Assembly: GCA_023715865.1 (NCBI GenBank)
Contig: JAMBOW010000001.1
Span: 682,001-746,000, forward strand
DNA: 64,000 bases
From: Neobacillus mesonae
GTDB taxonomy: Bacteria; Bacillota; Bacilli; Paenibacillales; Paenibacillaceae
Direction of reading: 5' to 3'
Shown: in pieces, positions 8,563 through 16,405 of the stretch
Layout: every line of letters starts with the position of its first letter
Numbering within the stretch: position 1 is the first letter of the stretch
Notes under the pieces: generated by a model
The model's input: the letters and a program-made list of their open reading frames with translations, nothing else
Databases searched by the model: none
Told to the model about the DNA's origin: nothing
Position numbers and translations under genes: made by a program

Positions 8563-8578
8563 TGTGCGTTATTGCACA
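8563..8578. promoter_or_regulatory. Candidate TetR operator in the divergent CMD/TetR region
   Basis: Inverted repeat TGTGC-GTTATT-GCACA, upstream of the TetR start. A related half-site pair, CGCACATCTGTGTATAAT, overlaps a -10-like box near 8499-8514. The operator role is inferred from position and symmetry. Confidence 0.5.
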
Positions 8579-8626
8579 GTTTTCGAAAAATGTACGATAT
8601 GTATTAGGGGGCTTGGTGATACTAGA

Positions 8627-9172
8627 ATGTCTAAGATCGATAGAAGAGTACAAAAATCTCAAGAGGCCATAAAAACGGCTTTTATTGAACTATTGGCTGA
8701 TAAAAATTTTGATCAAATTACAATACAGGATATTTCCGACAAAGCAAATGTCGGTCGAAGAACCGTTTATGATCATTACATGGATAAATTTGATTTATTG
8801 AATAAGCTTATCGGAGAACATATTAACGAACTGAGAAAATTGTGCAAAGATGCAGCTGATTTAAGTTTTGCTGAAGGAAATCTGTTATGGTTTGAATACT
8901 TTCAGAATAATCATTCTTTCTTTTCTACGATTTTAGCCAGCAAAGGATCTCCTGTTTTTCGTAGTCAATTCCTTGAATTTATTATTGAAGAGTTAGAGGG
9001 AGAAGTAGAAGTAGGGGAAGGGATAAATCAAGGATTGAGTAAGGATTTGATTCTCAAATTTTTTGGTGCTGCCATTGTTGAGATCGTAATAGAGTGGATT
9101 AACAAAGGTTTATTAGAACCTACGGAAGTAATAGCAGAACAAGTGGGAATTTTATTAGATCGGAATTTTTAA
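8627..9172 (+). CDS. TetR/AcrR family transcriptional regulator
   Basis: A 181-residue regulator. The N-terminal helix-turn-helix covers about residues 10-55 (FDQITIQDISDKANVGRRTV then YDHY), followed by an all-helical ligand-binding domain. I chose ATG at 8627 (MSKIDRRVQKSQ) because the family starts just ahead of this helix; an upstream ATG at 8552 would add 25 unrelated residues overlapping the candidate operator. It is divergent from the CMD/aldo-keto reductase/cupin operon and is its likely repressor. Confidence 0.87.
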   Translation: MSKIDRRVQKSQEAIKTAFIELLADKNFDQITIQDISDKANVGRRTVYDHYMDKFDLLNKLIGEHINELRKLCKDAADLSFAEGNLLWFEYFQNNHSFFSTILASKGSPVFRSQFLEFIIEELEGEVEVGEGINQGLSKDLILKFFGAAIVEIVIEWINKGLLEPTEVIAEQVGILLDRNF

Positions 9173-9224
9173 ACTTTTACACCAGAAAACGTTGCAATGC
9201 TTGTTTATGAATCTCCTTCTGTCA

Positions 9225-9298
9225 GACGACAAGAACATGAATACTCTCAGAGTCGCATTTAATGCGGCTTTTTTGTTTATCTGTACAAGTTCTTGTCC
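9225..9298 (+). repeat. Family-2 palindromic element, copy 2, with terminator
   Basis: Outer arms GACAAGAAC / AAGTTCTTGTC form a near-perfect inverted repeat around AGTCGCATTTAATGCGGCT plus T6. It is the likely terminator of the TetR gene. The flank ACCGATTAGA..AATATCTAA recurs beside the copy at 25.57 kb. Confidence 0.85.
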
Positions 9299-9470
9299 TG
9301 ATCACCGATTAGAAAAATATCTAACTGAAGTTTACAGCTACTTCAACTTGGCGGTACCTGATGGAGCACCATGAACCTGATTTTCAGTGTTTGATGAAGA
9401 GTTCCTTGACCCTGACGTTAGGTCATAGTACATAATTCTCTCTAAGAATACTTAACTAGGAGTGAGAAAT

Positions 9471-10397
9471 ATGAACATAAACACATTGCGTTCAGACCGA
9501 GTTTATCAAAAAGTTACCCAAGCTGCGCCCGAGGAAAAACTTGAATTATTCAGAAACGAAATGATGGCCCCCTTTAGGAGACAATGGCAAATTCAACAGA
9601 TCCCTTTTAGAGCTGAAGAGGCGAATGGTTTTGACGTTGTAACGTTTAACAGTATGATGCATCGATCCCCTGATCAGATTACCCAACAGATTTCACATGA
9701 GGTAGAGTTGATTTCGTCAGATTCTTTTTGGTTAGAATGTGAGCACGCTGTAAGGAAGAGCCTTCGTCTATTTATAGAACATGAAATAAGTCTCCCCGTA
9801 TCCGAATATTTGTTTACCATTCAACTCGGAAATCCGGAAAGCACTGCCTTAACAATAAATGAAGGATATAGCGGTTTTGGGGGCATTCCCGGGTTTATCT
9901 GGGGTACACTCTTGCCAAATGAGTATACGATTCCTCGAATGAAGGCTGCGCTGGCACATGAATGCAACCATAATGTGAGATATCAATTTATTCCGTGGGA
10001 TCACACCGTTAATTTGGGCGAACTCATTGTAAGTGAAGGATTAGCAGAAAACTATGCTACGTTGATGTTTGGAGAAGAATTAATCGGCCCATGGGTAACG
10101 AAAACAAACGCAGAAACACTTAACAAGCGAATAAAGCCTGTGCTTAGAGAGCAATTGCAATTAACTGGTTTTGATAAATTTGCTCCGTATCTTTACGGTG
10201 ACGAGATCGCGAAGCTTCAAAATTTTGAACCTGTCAATATGCCTTATAGCGCTGGTTACGCTTGCGGATATTATTTAATTCAGTATTATTTAAGAGAAAC
10301 AGGACGGACGATCTTTGAGGCGACAATAACGCCTGCAGCTCAAATATTAGACGAAGCAAAAGGATTTTGGGATGAAGAAACGATTATTAGCTGTTAA
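9471..10397 (+). CDS. DUF2268-type putative zinc protease
   Basis: A 308-residue protein with a HExxH zinc motif (AHECNHNVRY, near residue 165) and a downstream SEGLAENYATLMFG segment whose Glu would be the third ligand, as in DUF2268 predicted Zn-dependent peptidases. No signal peptide is seen, so it should be cytoplasmic. ATG 9471 is favoured over GTG 9462 because AGGAG (9458-9462) lies 8 bases upstream of it. The 3' end overlaps the following TipAS-type MerR gene by 26 bases, so the two are coupled. Substrate unknown; a link to stress or antibiotic sensing is inferred only from the partner. Confidence 0.82.
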   Translation: MNINTLRSDRVYQKVTQAAPEEKLELFRNEMMAPFRRQWQIQQIPFRAEEANGFDVVTFNSMMHRSPDQITQQISHEVELISSDSFWLECEHAVRKSLRLFIEHEISLPVSEYLFTIQLGNPESTALTINEGYSGFGGIPGFIWGTLLPNEYTIPRMKAALAHECNHNVRYQFIPWDHTVNLGELIVSEGLAENYATLMFGEELIGPWVTKTNAETLNKRIKPVLREQLQLTGFDKFAPYLYGDEIAKLQNFEPVNMPYSAGYACGYYLIQYYLRETGRTIFEATITPAAQILDEAKGFWDEETIISC

Positions 10398-11118
10398 AGA
10401 TATTGTTCAGATAACAGGCGTTACAGGTCGGACCCTGCATTATTACGATAGAATTGATTTATTTAAACCGACACATCTGACGGAAAAAGGGTATCGCCTG
10501 TATGATCGAAGCAGTTTGGAGAAACTTCAAACTATTCTGTTCTTAAAGGAATTGGATTTTTCCTTGAAAGAAATTGCAGACATATTAAAGCTGACCAGGG
10601 AAGAACAGAAACAAATACTAAAGAAACAGAAACAAACTTTATTATCTAGAAAACAAAGATTAGAAACCATCATGGTAGTTCTCGAAGAATACGTTTCGGG
10701 GAATGATATTAGTCAATTGCAAATCTTCAACAGTTCTTCCGTTTTACCATTGAAAGAACAATATGCTAATGAGGCAAGATTCATTTATGGTGAAACAGAA
10801 ACGTATAAAGAGTTTAATGAAACGTTGGATAAATTATCACTAGATGATAAAGAGGAACGTTTTCAATCCATGGAGGAAATATTCAAACAAATTGCGTCTT
10901 GTGTCGATCAGGATCCTTCCTCCGATGAAGTTCAGCGATTAATCGAGGAGTGGAAAAGAAATCTAATGCAATTCATGACATGTGATGAAGAGTTACTGGC
11001 TTGCATTGCCAACACCTACAAATTCGATTTACGGTTCAAGAACTACTTTAATCAATATGGCAATGAGGATGTAGCAGATTTTCTTTACAGTGCAATAATG
11101 CATAATATCAACCGGTGA
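10372..11118 (+). CDS. MerR family regulator with TipAS-like ligand domain
   Basis: A 248-residue regulator. The MerR winged HTH is at residues 8-75 (VKDIVQITGVTGRTLHYYD, then a GYRLYD wing), followed by a coiled-coil dimerisation helix (EEQKQILKKQKQTLLSRKQR). The C-terminal ~130 residues resemble TipAS domains, which bind thiopeptides or other drugs. The gene starts inside the DUF2268 gene and is likely its regulator. The C-terminal domain has the typical 'DEELLACIANTY...FNQYGNEDVADFLYSAI' ending. Confidence 0.87.
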   Translation: MKKRLLAVKDIVQITGVTGRTLHYYDRIDLFKPTHLTEKGYRLYDRSSLEKLQTILFLKELDFSLKEIADILKLTREEQKQILKKQKQTLLSRKQRLETIMVVLEEYVSGNDISQLQIFNSSSVLPLKEQYANEARFIYGETETYKEFNETLDKLSLDDKEERFQSMEEIFKQIASCVDQDPSSDEVQRLIEEWKRNLMQFMTCDEELLACIANTYKFDLRFKNYFNQYGNEDVADFLYSAIMHNINR

Positions 11119-11275
11119 TCATCATGGTAAATGCACACCCACTTAAGAAAATCAATACGGTTATGGGGTTAAACTAGGAGAAGCAATAGGTGAATAACGA
11201 GATGAAGGCAGCCGCTCCAGATCATCGGCTGCCGTTGTTGTTGGTCGGACAGTTTGCTCAAAGACAGGTTAAACT
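11119..11275. other. Spacer with strong GC-rich hairpin
   Basis: Contains GGCAGCCG / CGGCTGCC (11207-11233), an 8-bp stem reminiscent of the family-1 B hairpin, followed by GTTGTTGTTGG instead of a T-run. It lies between converging genes. Confidence 0.5.
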
Positions 11276-12124
11276 TTATTGTAAATACTCATGTTTGTAT
11301 ATGGAATTAATCCTTTCTAAGACGTGTTTTGCTTGGTCTATAAACTTTAACTCCGCAACCTGGTTTTTCAGCAAAAACACGCCGGACTTAGTATGGTGTT
11401 CCCCTAGAGCACCGTCATAAAGCTTGTTAGCACCATGAGTAGGAGGAGAGAAAAACAGCTTCATCATCAGTTTTACTAAAAGGGGTAGTCCGGGATCTTT
11501 GCTTGTTCTTAAGGTATTGTTGCTGCCGGGGTCAACACTTCGGATCTTGATGCCGTCTTCGGCCAGTTGCGGCGCGATCGCTTGAGTCCACAACGAAAGT
11601 GCAAGCTTAGAGGTCGCGTAAGGACCAAGCAGCTTCCGGAAGGTTTTAGGACGCTCCAGGATGCCGATATTAAAATCTTTCGTAAATTTTAACGCTGAAG
11701 ATGAGGTGTTGATCACCGTTTTTAAGTCACTATTTTTGATGGATTCCTTTAATTGCATCAAAATGATATAAGGAACCACCGTCAAGAGCTCATAATGCTG
11801 TTCGCGACCTTGTTTCGAATAGCGTAGCTCAGGAAACGATCCGCCGGCGTTATTGAACAAGACATCAATCCGCCGTTCCTTTCTTTTGATTTCTTCCAGT
11901 GTTCTTCTCAAGCTGGCATAGTCGGTAAGATCCTCCGTTTTATATATTCGAAGCCATCCACCCTTGATTGCTTGCTGAATGTTCATGTCATCCGATGGAA
12001 AATCAGAACGGTTCAAAGCAACGACCTGCCAATTCTCTGACAGCAATTTACGGGCTAATTCCAGTCCGATTCCGGCGCTTGCTCCTGTAATCAAAGCGAT
12101 ATTTTTACGTAGGTTCATGTTCAT
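11276..12124 (-). CDS. Short-chain dehydrogenase/reductase
   Basis: A 282-residue classical SDR. The cofactor-binding TGASAGIG motif is at residues 13-20, NNAG follows DVLF near residue 92, the catalytic Ser is in NTSSS, and YATSK supplies Tyr and Lys. The ~280-residue length with a C-terminal extension resembles the retinol-dehydrogenase-like branch. The start ATG at 12124 has AAGGAGA upstream. It diverges from a MerR gene, and its promoter carries the same operator dyad in a 19-bp spacer, so it is very probably MerR-activated. The substrate is unknown. Confidence 0.9.
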   Translation of the reverse strand: MNMNLRKNIALITGASAGIGLELARKLLSENWQVVALNRSDFPSDDMNIQQAIKGGWLRIYKTEDLTDYASLRRTLEEIKRKERRIDVLFNNAGGSFPELRYSKQGREQHYELLTVVPYIILMQLKESIKNSDLKTVINTSSSALKFTKDFNIGILERPKTFRKLLGPYATSKLALSLWTQAIAPQLAEDGIKIRSVDPGSNNTLRTSKDPGLPLLVKLMMKLFFSPPTHGANKLYDGALGEHHTKSGVFLLKNQVAELKFIDQAKHVLERINSIYKHEYLQ

Positions 12125-12169
12125 CGTAAGTCTCCTTCTGATATTGGGATGTTACTCCTGATAGCGCAA

Positions 12170-12200
12170 ATTCTATAACTTGGAGTCAGCTCCAAGTCAA
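12170..12200 (-). promoter_or_regulatory. MerR-type promoter and operator of the SDR gene
   Basis: On the minus strand: -35 TTGACT (12195-12200), -10 TAGAAT (12170-12175), spacer 19 bp. The dyad ACTTGGA-GTCAGC-TCCAAGT (12178-12197) lies between the boxes. A 19-bp spacer over a dyad is the hallmark of MerR-activated promoters. Confidence 0.8.
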
Positions 12201-12239
12201 GACATGAATTTCGAAGATTTTCCCCCTAGGAAGAGAGGC

Positions 12240-12270
12240 TTGACTTGGATACAACTCCAAGTTGTATAAT
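12240..12270 (+). promoter_or_regulatory. MerR-type autoregulated promoter
   Basis: -35 TTGACT (12240-12245), -10 TATAAT (12265-12270), spacer 19 bp. The dyad ACTTGGA-TACAAC-TCCAAGT (12243-12262) shares both 7-bp arms with the SDR-side operator. Confidence 0.82.
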
Positions 12271-12300
12271 GCATTAAACATAAATTTGGGAGAGAAGAGA

Positions 12301-12789
12301 ATGAAGGAAAAGTCAACTTTTACGATTAAGCAAACCGCAAAACGAACGGGAATATCTGAAGATACCATCCGATATTATGAAAAGATCGCGTTACTCCCGC
12401 GGATAGAACGCAAGGATAATGGGCACCGCGTCTACCGGCAGGAGGACATTGATGCGATCCATCTGATATCTTGCCTAAAAAAAACAGGGATGCCGCTTGA
12501 AGAAATGCGGACTTTTATGGCAGTTTCCGCAGATGCAGATCCAGCAGAATATCCTGAACTGGTGGAACAATTAAGAAGCCACAGGGAAAATATCGCAAGC
12601 CAAATTGCCTCTCTGCAGCAAATCGTCGATTTTATTGACATGAAGTTGGAAGAGGGTAAATACCGTCGGGACTGTTCTACGGATATAATAGCTGAACCTA
12701 AACAAAAGTCCGTTTCACCTGTTCAAATGAGTTATTTTTCCGTATCGCCATCGATCAAAGCTGCCAATTCCCCTACCATAGAAAAATAG
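12301..12789 (+). CDS. MerR family transcriptional regulator
   Basis: A 162-residue regulator. The winged HTH covers residues 5-75 (FTIKQTAKRTGISEDTIRYY, wing NGHRVYRQED), followed by a dimerisation helix (SHRENIASQIASLQQIVDFI). ATG 12301 is chosen for GGGAGAGAAGAG just before it. The last ~38 residues (from about EPKQKSVSP) are not typical of the family and lie antisense to what looks like the tail of another gene (12732-12910), so the 3' end may be a junction. It controls itself and the divergent SDR through paired operators. Confidence 0.88.
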   Translation: MKEKSTFTIKQTAKRTGISEDTIRYYEKIALLPRIERKDNGHRVYRQEDIDAIHLISCLKKTGMPLEEMRTFMAVSADADPAEYPELVEQLRSHRENIASQIASLQQIVDFIDMKLEEGKYRRDCSTDIIAEPKQKSVSPVQMSYFSVSPSIKAANSPTIEK

Positions 12790-12910
12790 GTTTGGGCTAC
12801 CGTCATTGCACTAACAGTTACAGAAATATCAGGAATACCCAAGATTGTTTCATAGCTTTGTTTACATTGTTCTAAATGGAATTCGTTGCTAAAATAGAAA
12901 GTAATCTAAA
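12732..12910 (-). pseudogene. Possible C-terminal remnant of an unidentified gene, antisense to merR 3' end
   Basis: On the minus strand an open frame of ~58 codons without a start reads EFHLEQCKQSYETILGIPDI, then SVTVSAMTVAQTYFSMVGEL and a hydrophilic end before TAA at 12732. Composition looks protein-like, but no family is recognised. Confidence 0.25.
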
Positions 12911-12912
12911 GC

Positions 12913-12982
12913 TTATATGTGACTGGCGGACATGGGGAACCATGAGGGAGCATATAGGTTAATGCCGTACGCCTGGGCGAGG
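12913..12982 (+). ncRNA. ZTP riboswitch (pfl RNA motif)
   Basis: The conserved parts are visible in order: GTGACTGGCGG, a short variable hairpin (ATGGGGAACCAT), the GAGGGAGCAT turn, a linker, then GCCGTACGCCTGGGCGA. This matches the pfl consensus (GUGACUGGCG ... GGGGAGC ... GCCGCCUGGGC). ZTP riboswitches sense ZTP/ZMP, a sign of folate-dependent purine synthesis stress. It lies directly before a terminator and a PurO-type IMP cyclohydrolase gene. Confidence 0.87.
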
Positions 12983-13014
12983 TAAGGGGGAATTCAATTC
13001 TTCCTTACCTTTTT
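12981..13014 (+). terminator. Expression-platform terminator of the ZTP riboswitch
   Basis: Stem GGTAAGG / CCTTACC extended by GGGAATT/ATTCTT pairing, then TTTTTAT. Its 5' arm adjoins the 3' end of the aptamer, so ligand binding would favour antitermination. Confidence 0.83.
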
Positions 13015-13047
13015 ATGTTTACATTTGAGAAAAAGGAGTACGAGAAC

Positions 13048-13764
13048 ATGAAAACAGTTCAGGTTGACTTATTTCAAAAGCCTTACCCGGGACGGACGAT
13101 TATTGTTGGACTAACCCCATCTGGATCACATTATGTACAGGTGTATTGGATAATGGGTAGAAGTGTGAACAGTCGCAACCGTGTATTTGAATTAGAGGGG
13201 GCAAGTGTGAAAAATGAAGCAGCGAACCCTGCTCTAATGGAGGACCCATCACTTATTATTTATTATCCAATTCGACATTGGAATGAGGTTCATATTGTCT
13301 CTAATGGTGATCAAACTGAAACCATTTATGATGGATTGAAGCAGCAGCGGTCATTCGAACAATCATTAATGCTAAGAAAGTTTGAACCTGATGCACCGCA
13401 TTTTACACCGAGAATCTCAGGCACCATTGATACTGCTCTTAAAAAGTATCAATTATCGGTTCTCAAAACACATGAGAATGATCCATCTATTTGTGTGCGA
13501 AATTACTATAATTTTAGTGGATTTAAGAATGGCATTGGTCACTGTATTCATACTTACGAAACAGAGGAGAAAGGTGTTTTGAAACCTTTTGAGGGGGAGC
13601 CCTTTGAGGCACCGTTATTCAACTCCATTGACCAAATAGCAAATTTCTATTGGGATGGTATCAACGAAGAAAATAAAGTAGCGTTATTGGTAAAGTTCAT
13701 TAATGTCGAAAATAATGAGATTCAATTTCAAATACGAAATAAGTATTCCTACAAAATAGTATAA
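13048..13764 (+). CDS. IMP cyclohydrolase, archaeal PurO-like family
   Basis: A 238-residue protein resembling the IMP cyclohydrolase-like family (PF07826): GRTIIVGLTPSGSHYVQVYW, I-MGRSVNSRNRVFE and NYYNFSGFKNGIGHCIHTY segments. PurO closes FAICAR to IMP, the last step of purine synthesis, replacing the cyclohydrolase half of PurH. The ATG at 13048 has AAAAAGGAG at 13031-13038; an ATG at 13015 overlaps the terminator tail. Placement behind a ZTP riboswitch strongly supports a purine role. Sequence-level identification is by pattern, not by search. Confidence 0.82.
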   Translation: MKTVQVDLFQKPYPGRTIIVGLTPSGSHYVQVYWIMGRSVNSRNRVFELEGASVKNEAANPALMEDPSLIIYYPIRHWNEVHIVSNGDQTETIYDGLKQQRSFEQSLMLRKFEPDAPHFTPRISGTIDTALKKYQLSVLKTHENDPSICVRNYYNFSGFKNGIGHCIHTYETEEKGVLKPFEGEPFEAPLFNSIDQIANFYWDGINEENKVALLVKFINVENNEIQFQIRNKYSYKIV

Positions 13765-13800
13765 CTAGCGTTGCACTATTGAATTTACTTGCGTCAATAT

Positions 13801-13942
13801 CGGACGACAAGAACATATATACAACATAAGTCGCATATTCTGCGGCTTTTTTATTTATTGTATTATAGAAGTTCTTGTTGTTACTCAAGACAAGAACTTC
13901 TATACAAACCCGTATGAGGACAAAAACTTCTATACATTCCCG
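13801..13942 (+). repeat. Family-2 element, copy 3 (tandem arms) with terminator
   Basis: Starts GGACGACAAGAACAT; hairpin AGTCGCATATTCTGCGGCT plus T6; then GAAGTTCTTGTTG, GACAAGAACTTCTATAC and a third related arm, GGACAAAAACTTCTATAC. It is very similar to copy 7 at 57.8 kb. Confidence 0.85.
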
Positions 13943-13962
13943 TTGGACCATAAGGGCACGAG

Positions 13963-13992
13963 TCATTAAGCTAACGGGCAGTTAGTTTTAAT
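13963..13992 (+). repeat. Family-1 element, C module
   Basis: CATTAAGCTAACGGGCAG followed by TTAGTTTTAA: the CTAAC / GTTAG dyad with a 5-base loop. It directly follows a family-2 element instead of an A+B pair. Confidence 0.75.
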
Positions 13993-14008
13993 TTATGGTA
14001 CAATTTGG

Positions 14009-14104
14009 ATGGGTAGGGATGTTCCACAGCGGTACAGGATAAAAACACTTTTGAAAGACAATGGCTTTGAAGTAGAAGCCCCCTATCCATATCGGTCAAG
14101 ATAA
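14009..14104 (+). CDS. Short open frame, unknown
   Basis: A 31-codon frame from ATG 14009 encoding MGRDVPQRYRIKTLLKDNGF then EVEAPYPYRSR. The sequence looks protein-like, but no clear ribosome binding site is present. It may be the tail of a lost gene or a micro-ORF ahead of the HicB-like gene. Confidence 0.25.
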   Translation: MGRDVPQRYRIKTLLKDNGFEVEAPYPYRSR

Positions 14105-14199
14105 TCAGTTGCCATTTTTGTGCTAACAGTTTCCTTTACAGGGATGAGTTATGATAGAAGTGAAGAAAGATATTGGGGGGGATATATCTGTTAAATCAC

Positions 14200-14547
14200 A
14201 TGATGAGCGAGGAATTGAATTACTATTTAAATCTGAATTATACATTGGTTATAAAGGAAATGGACGATGATCTCGGCAGTTATTTCTATGGTTATTATGT
14301 GGAACTTCCAGGGTGTGAAAGTAAGGCTGATACCTTAGATCAATTAATTTCTAACATGGGTGATGCAAAGCTAGGATGGATATCTATTAGATTTAACCGT
14401 GGGGAGGCCATCCCTCAACCTCAATCTGCTTATAGTGGCCAGTTAATGCTTGAACTTCCTAGATCGTTACATCAGCAATTAGACCTGAAGGCAAGGCAAG
14501 AAGGAATTACTTTGAATCAGTACCTCATCTATAAATTAAGTCAGTAG
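14200..14547 (+). CDS. HicB-like antitoxin-family protein
   Basis: A 115-residue protein with two parts: an N-terminal HicB-type RNase-H-like fold (YTLVIKEMDDDLGSYFYGYY, then VELPGCESKADTLDQLISNM) and a C-terminal Arc/CopG-like ribbon-helix-helix (GQLMLELPRSLHQQLDLKAR, QEGITLNQYLIYKL). The start is uncertain: a G7 tract at 14175-14181 is the only ribosome-binding-like site, which would fit CTG at 14188 better than ATG 14200. No HicA toxin gene is visible on either side, so this is an orphan antitoxin-like gene, possibly acting as a regulator. Confidence 0.75.
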   Translation: MMSEELNYYLNLNYTLVIKEMDDDLGSYFYGYYVELPGCESKADTLDQLISNMGDAKLGWISIRFNRGEAIPQPQSAYSGQLMLELPRSLHQQLDLKARQEGITLNQYLIYKLSQ

Positions 14548-14579
14548 TGAGGATATGTAGAAAAAATATGATGTGTAAA

Positions 14580-14613
14580 GGAGCCATGTTGGCATTAGCC
14601 AGCGGGGCTCTTT
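14580..14613 (+). terminator. Terminator of the HicB-like gene
   Basis: Stem GGAGCC..TGGC / GCCA..GGGCTC followed by TTTCTC; loop ATTA. Confidence 0.7.
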
Positions 14614-14643
14614 CTCGTTTGTGAGTCTCTGTTTAAATTTGTT

Positions 14644-14740
14644 CATTAAATTAACGGGAAATTTAGTTCATAACATTAAGGAGTAGTTTGCCGGTTGGCA
14701 GCTGCTTTTTTACTTTAAGCCAACAGGCAGGTCAGTTGCA
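14644..14740 (+). repeat. Family-1 element, copy 3 (A+B+C)
   Basis: A: TTAACGGGAAATTTAG. B: GGAGTAG (14680-14686), inner stem TTGCCGGTTGGCAG, then CTGC and T6. C: TAAGCCAACAGGCAGGTC. A complete three-module copy with a weakened A dyad. Confidence 0.8.
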
Positions 14741-14908
14741 GTTTGTGGTATCCCTACGCGAAATCACTAGAACAAGGCCACCTGTGTAAAATGACAACCT
14801 TATTGAGTAATTGGATAGAGAATGATGTAGTGAGACAGCGTAAATCGGGACAGCGTGGTAAAATATAGAAATGGTAATCAAAAAAATGGGGGAGGCAACA
14901 AGTATATT

Positions 14909-15247
14909 ATGGTCAACACCTTATACCGAAAACTTGGACCTTTCTTTTTGAAGAAAAATCTAGTTGAGTTATCATCTCAGTTTTTTATATCAGCGATATT
15001 CGGAGTTATATATGGATTTATGATACTTGATGAAACTATAAGAGGATAAATTATCAAAGTATTACCGAGTAATACCGGACCGGATCTTCATCAATATTTG
15101 CCCCTTGTGATTATGGTGTTAATTTACTCATACTTCATTCAAAAAAAACAAAGAAATTTTCTGACAAAAATCATATTGAGTTGTCTTAATATTTTCATTG
15201 CAATAATAAGCTTTGTTTCTTCTCTTATCTTTTTATTTATGGTTTAA
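14909..15247 (+). pseudogene. Small membrane protein interrupted by an in-frame TAA
   Basis: ATG 14909 (upstream GGGGGAGG at 14888-14895) opens a frame with a membrane segment (FFISAIFGVIYGFMILDE). It meets TAA at 15047-15049 and then continues in the same frame for 65 codons, giving two more hydrophobic segments (YLPLVIMVLIYSYFI, and LSCLNIFIAIISFVSSLIFL) before TAA at 15245. The codon is one base from CAA (Gln). Either the gene is broken or the upstream 46-residue piece is all that is made. Family not recognised. Confidence 0.55.
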
Positions 15248-15283
15248 TCCCAATTGGTGTAATGAAGAAGAAGGAGGTATCAT

Positions 15284-16270
15284 GTGAGTTCCATTCAAAA
15301 CATTATTAAAGAGCTAAAGTTGAACGTCTTGATTATAGAAGATGTTCCAGATTCATTTAGTTCACTCGTATACAAACTCACTCTTGTTAGCGGAGAAATC
15401 GTTTATGTAAAAATCCCATTTAATAAAGATAAACTATTTCGTGAATTTCGAGTACTTGAGACATTGAAGGGAGTAATTCCTGTTCCTAAGGTTTTGGACA
15501 TTTGGTTTGGGGATGAAAATACTACTGGAGCTTTACTGCTTTCTGCAATTGAAGGTATGCCTTGTACAGAAGATATGGAGGAGAGGCTTTCTTTTCAAAT
15601 CGGTATGTATCATGCAATGCTCCATGAGGTAAAAACTCCAGGCTACGGTTACCATACGACAGATGGATTTAAGTTGCTTGACCAAAATAATTGGAAACTA
15701 CATATCAGAAGTAATTTTGAAAAGTGGAAAGAGCCATGCAAAGAGATCCTCGAACCAGAACTGTTTGAAAGATGTATTCTTCATTTTGATGACGCTTTCT
15801 CTGCTTTACCAATTTCTGACGGGCCGTGTATTGTTCATATGGATTTTAGGCCGGGTAATATTTTGGTGAATGGTAACATGGTTGCTGGCATTATTGATTT
15901 CGAGAGTGCTCGTGGTGGATCTTCTGAAATAGATTTTACAAAAGTGAATCGATACATTTGGGAAGTCAATCCGAGAACGAAGTTACCCTACATTGAAGGT
16001 TACCAGACGATTCGACCTCTGTTAGCTCTGGATACAGTGCTACCATTTTATGATTTTTACGATGCATTCAGTGCTGTTGTTTGGTGTAAAAACAGAGGCA
16101 TTGAAAAAAACCAAGCGTTTCTTCAGGAAAATATTCTTATCTTAAAGAAAATCAGTGGTCAAGTGATAATGGTCATGATCTCTATCACACTTTGCCGCTC
16201 CATGATGAAGAACAAAACAATAGTCAAGGGAATCCCTAGAAAAAGAAGTACACTAAAGAACAACATTTAA
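15284..16270 (+). CDS. Aminoglycoside phosphotransferase-family kinase
   Basis: A 328-residue protein kinase-like phosphotransferase (APH/choline kinase fold). The catalytic loop VHMDFRPGNILV near residue 186 supplies the HxDxxxxN motif and GIIDFESA the metal-binding Asp. The N-lobe Lys is in VYVKIPF. It phosphorylates a small hydroxylated molecule; resistance function is possible but not implied. The start GTG at 15284 follows AAGGAGG. The last ~35 residues (from about KKISGQV) are unusually basic and hydrophobic compared with the family, so the 3' end may be frameshifted. A C-type repeat module follows. Confidence 0.83.
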   Translation: MSSIQNIIKELKLNVLIIEDVPDSFSSLVYKLTLVSGEIVYVKIPFNKDKLFREFRVLETLKGVIPVPKVLDIWFGDENTTGALLLSAIEGMPCTEDMEERLSFQIGMYHAMLHEVKTPGYGYHTTDGFKLLDQNNWKLHIRSNFEKWKEPCKEILEPELFERCILHFDDAFSALPISDGPCIVHMDFRPGNILVNGNMVAGIIDFESARGGSSEIDFTKVNRYIWEVNPRTKLPYIEGYQTIRPLLALDTVLPFYDFYDAFSAVVWCKNRGIEKNQAFLQENILILKKISGQVIMVMISITLCRSMMKNKTIVKGIPRKRSTLKNNI

Positions 16271-16289
16271 CTTCAGAGATTTTAGAAAT

Positions 16290-16312
16290 TCATTAAGCTA
16301 ACGGGCAGTAAT
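16290..16312 (+). repeat. Family-1 element, C module
   Basis: CATTAAGCTAACGGGCAG, the module's most conserved part; the right half of the dyad is missing (TAATAAAA). No hairpin partner is nearby. Confidence 0.65.
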
Positions 16313-16405
16313 AAAATAAGAAATTTCCAAGAAATTGAGTATAGAAATATTAGGCGAAATTAGCTTGGATACAATCTTCAGCCATTAAATGAAAGGGAGT
16401 CTGTC

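Noticed and set aside
8552..8626. Longer TetR start at 8552
   Set aside because: Would cover the candidate operator and add residues unlike the family; ATG 8627 fits the HTH position.
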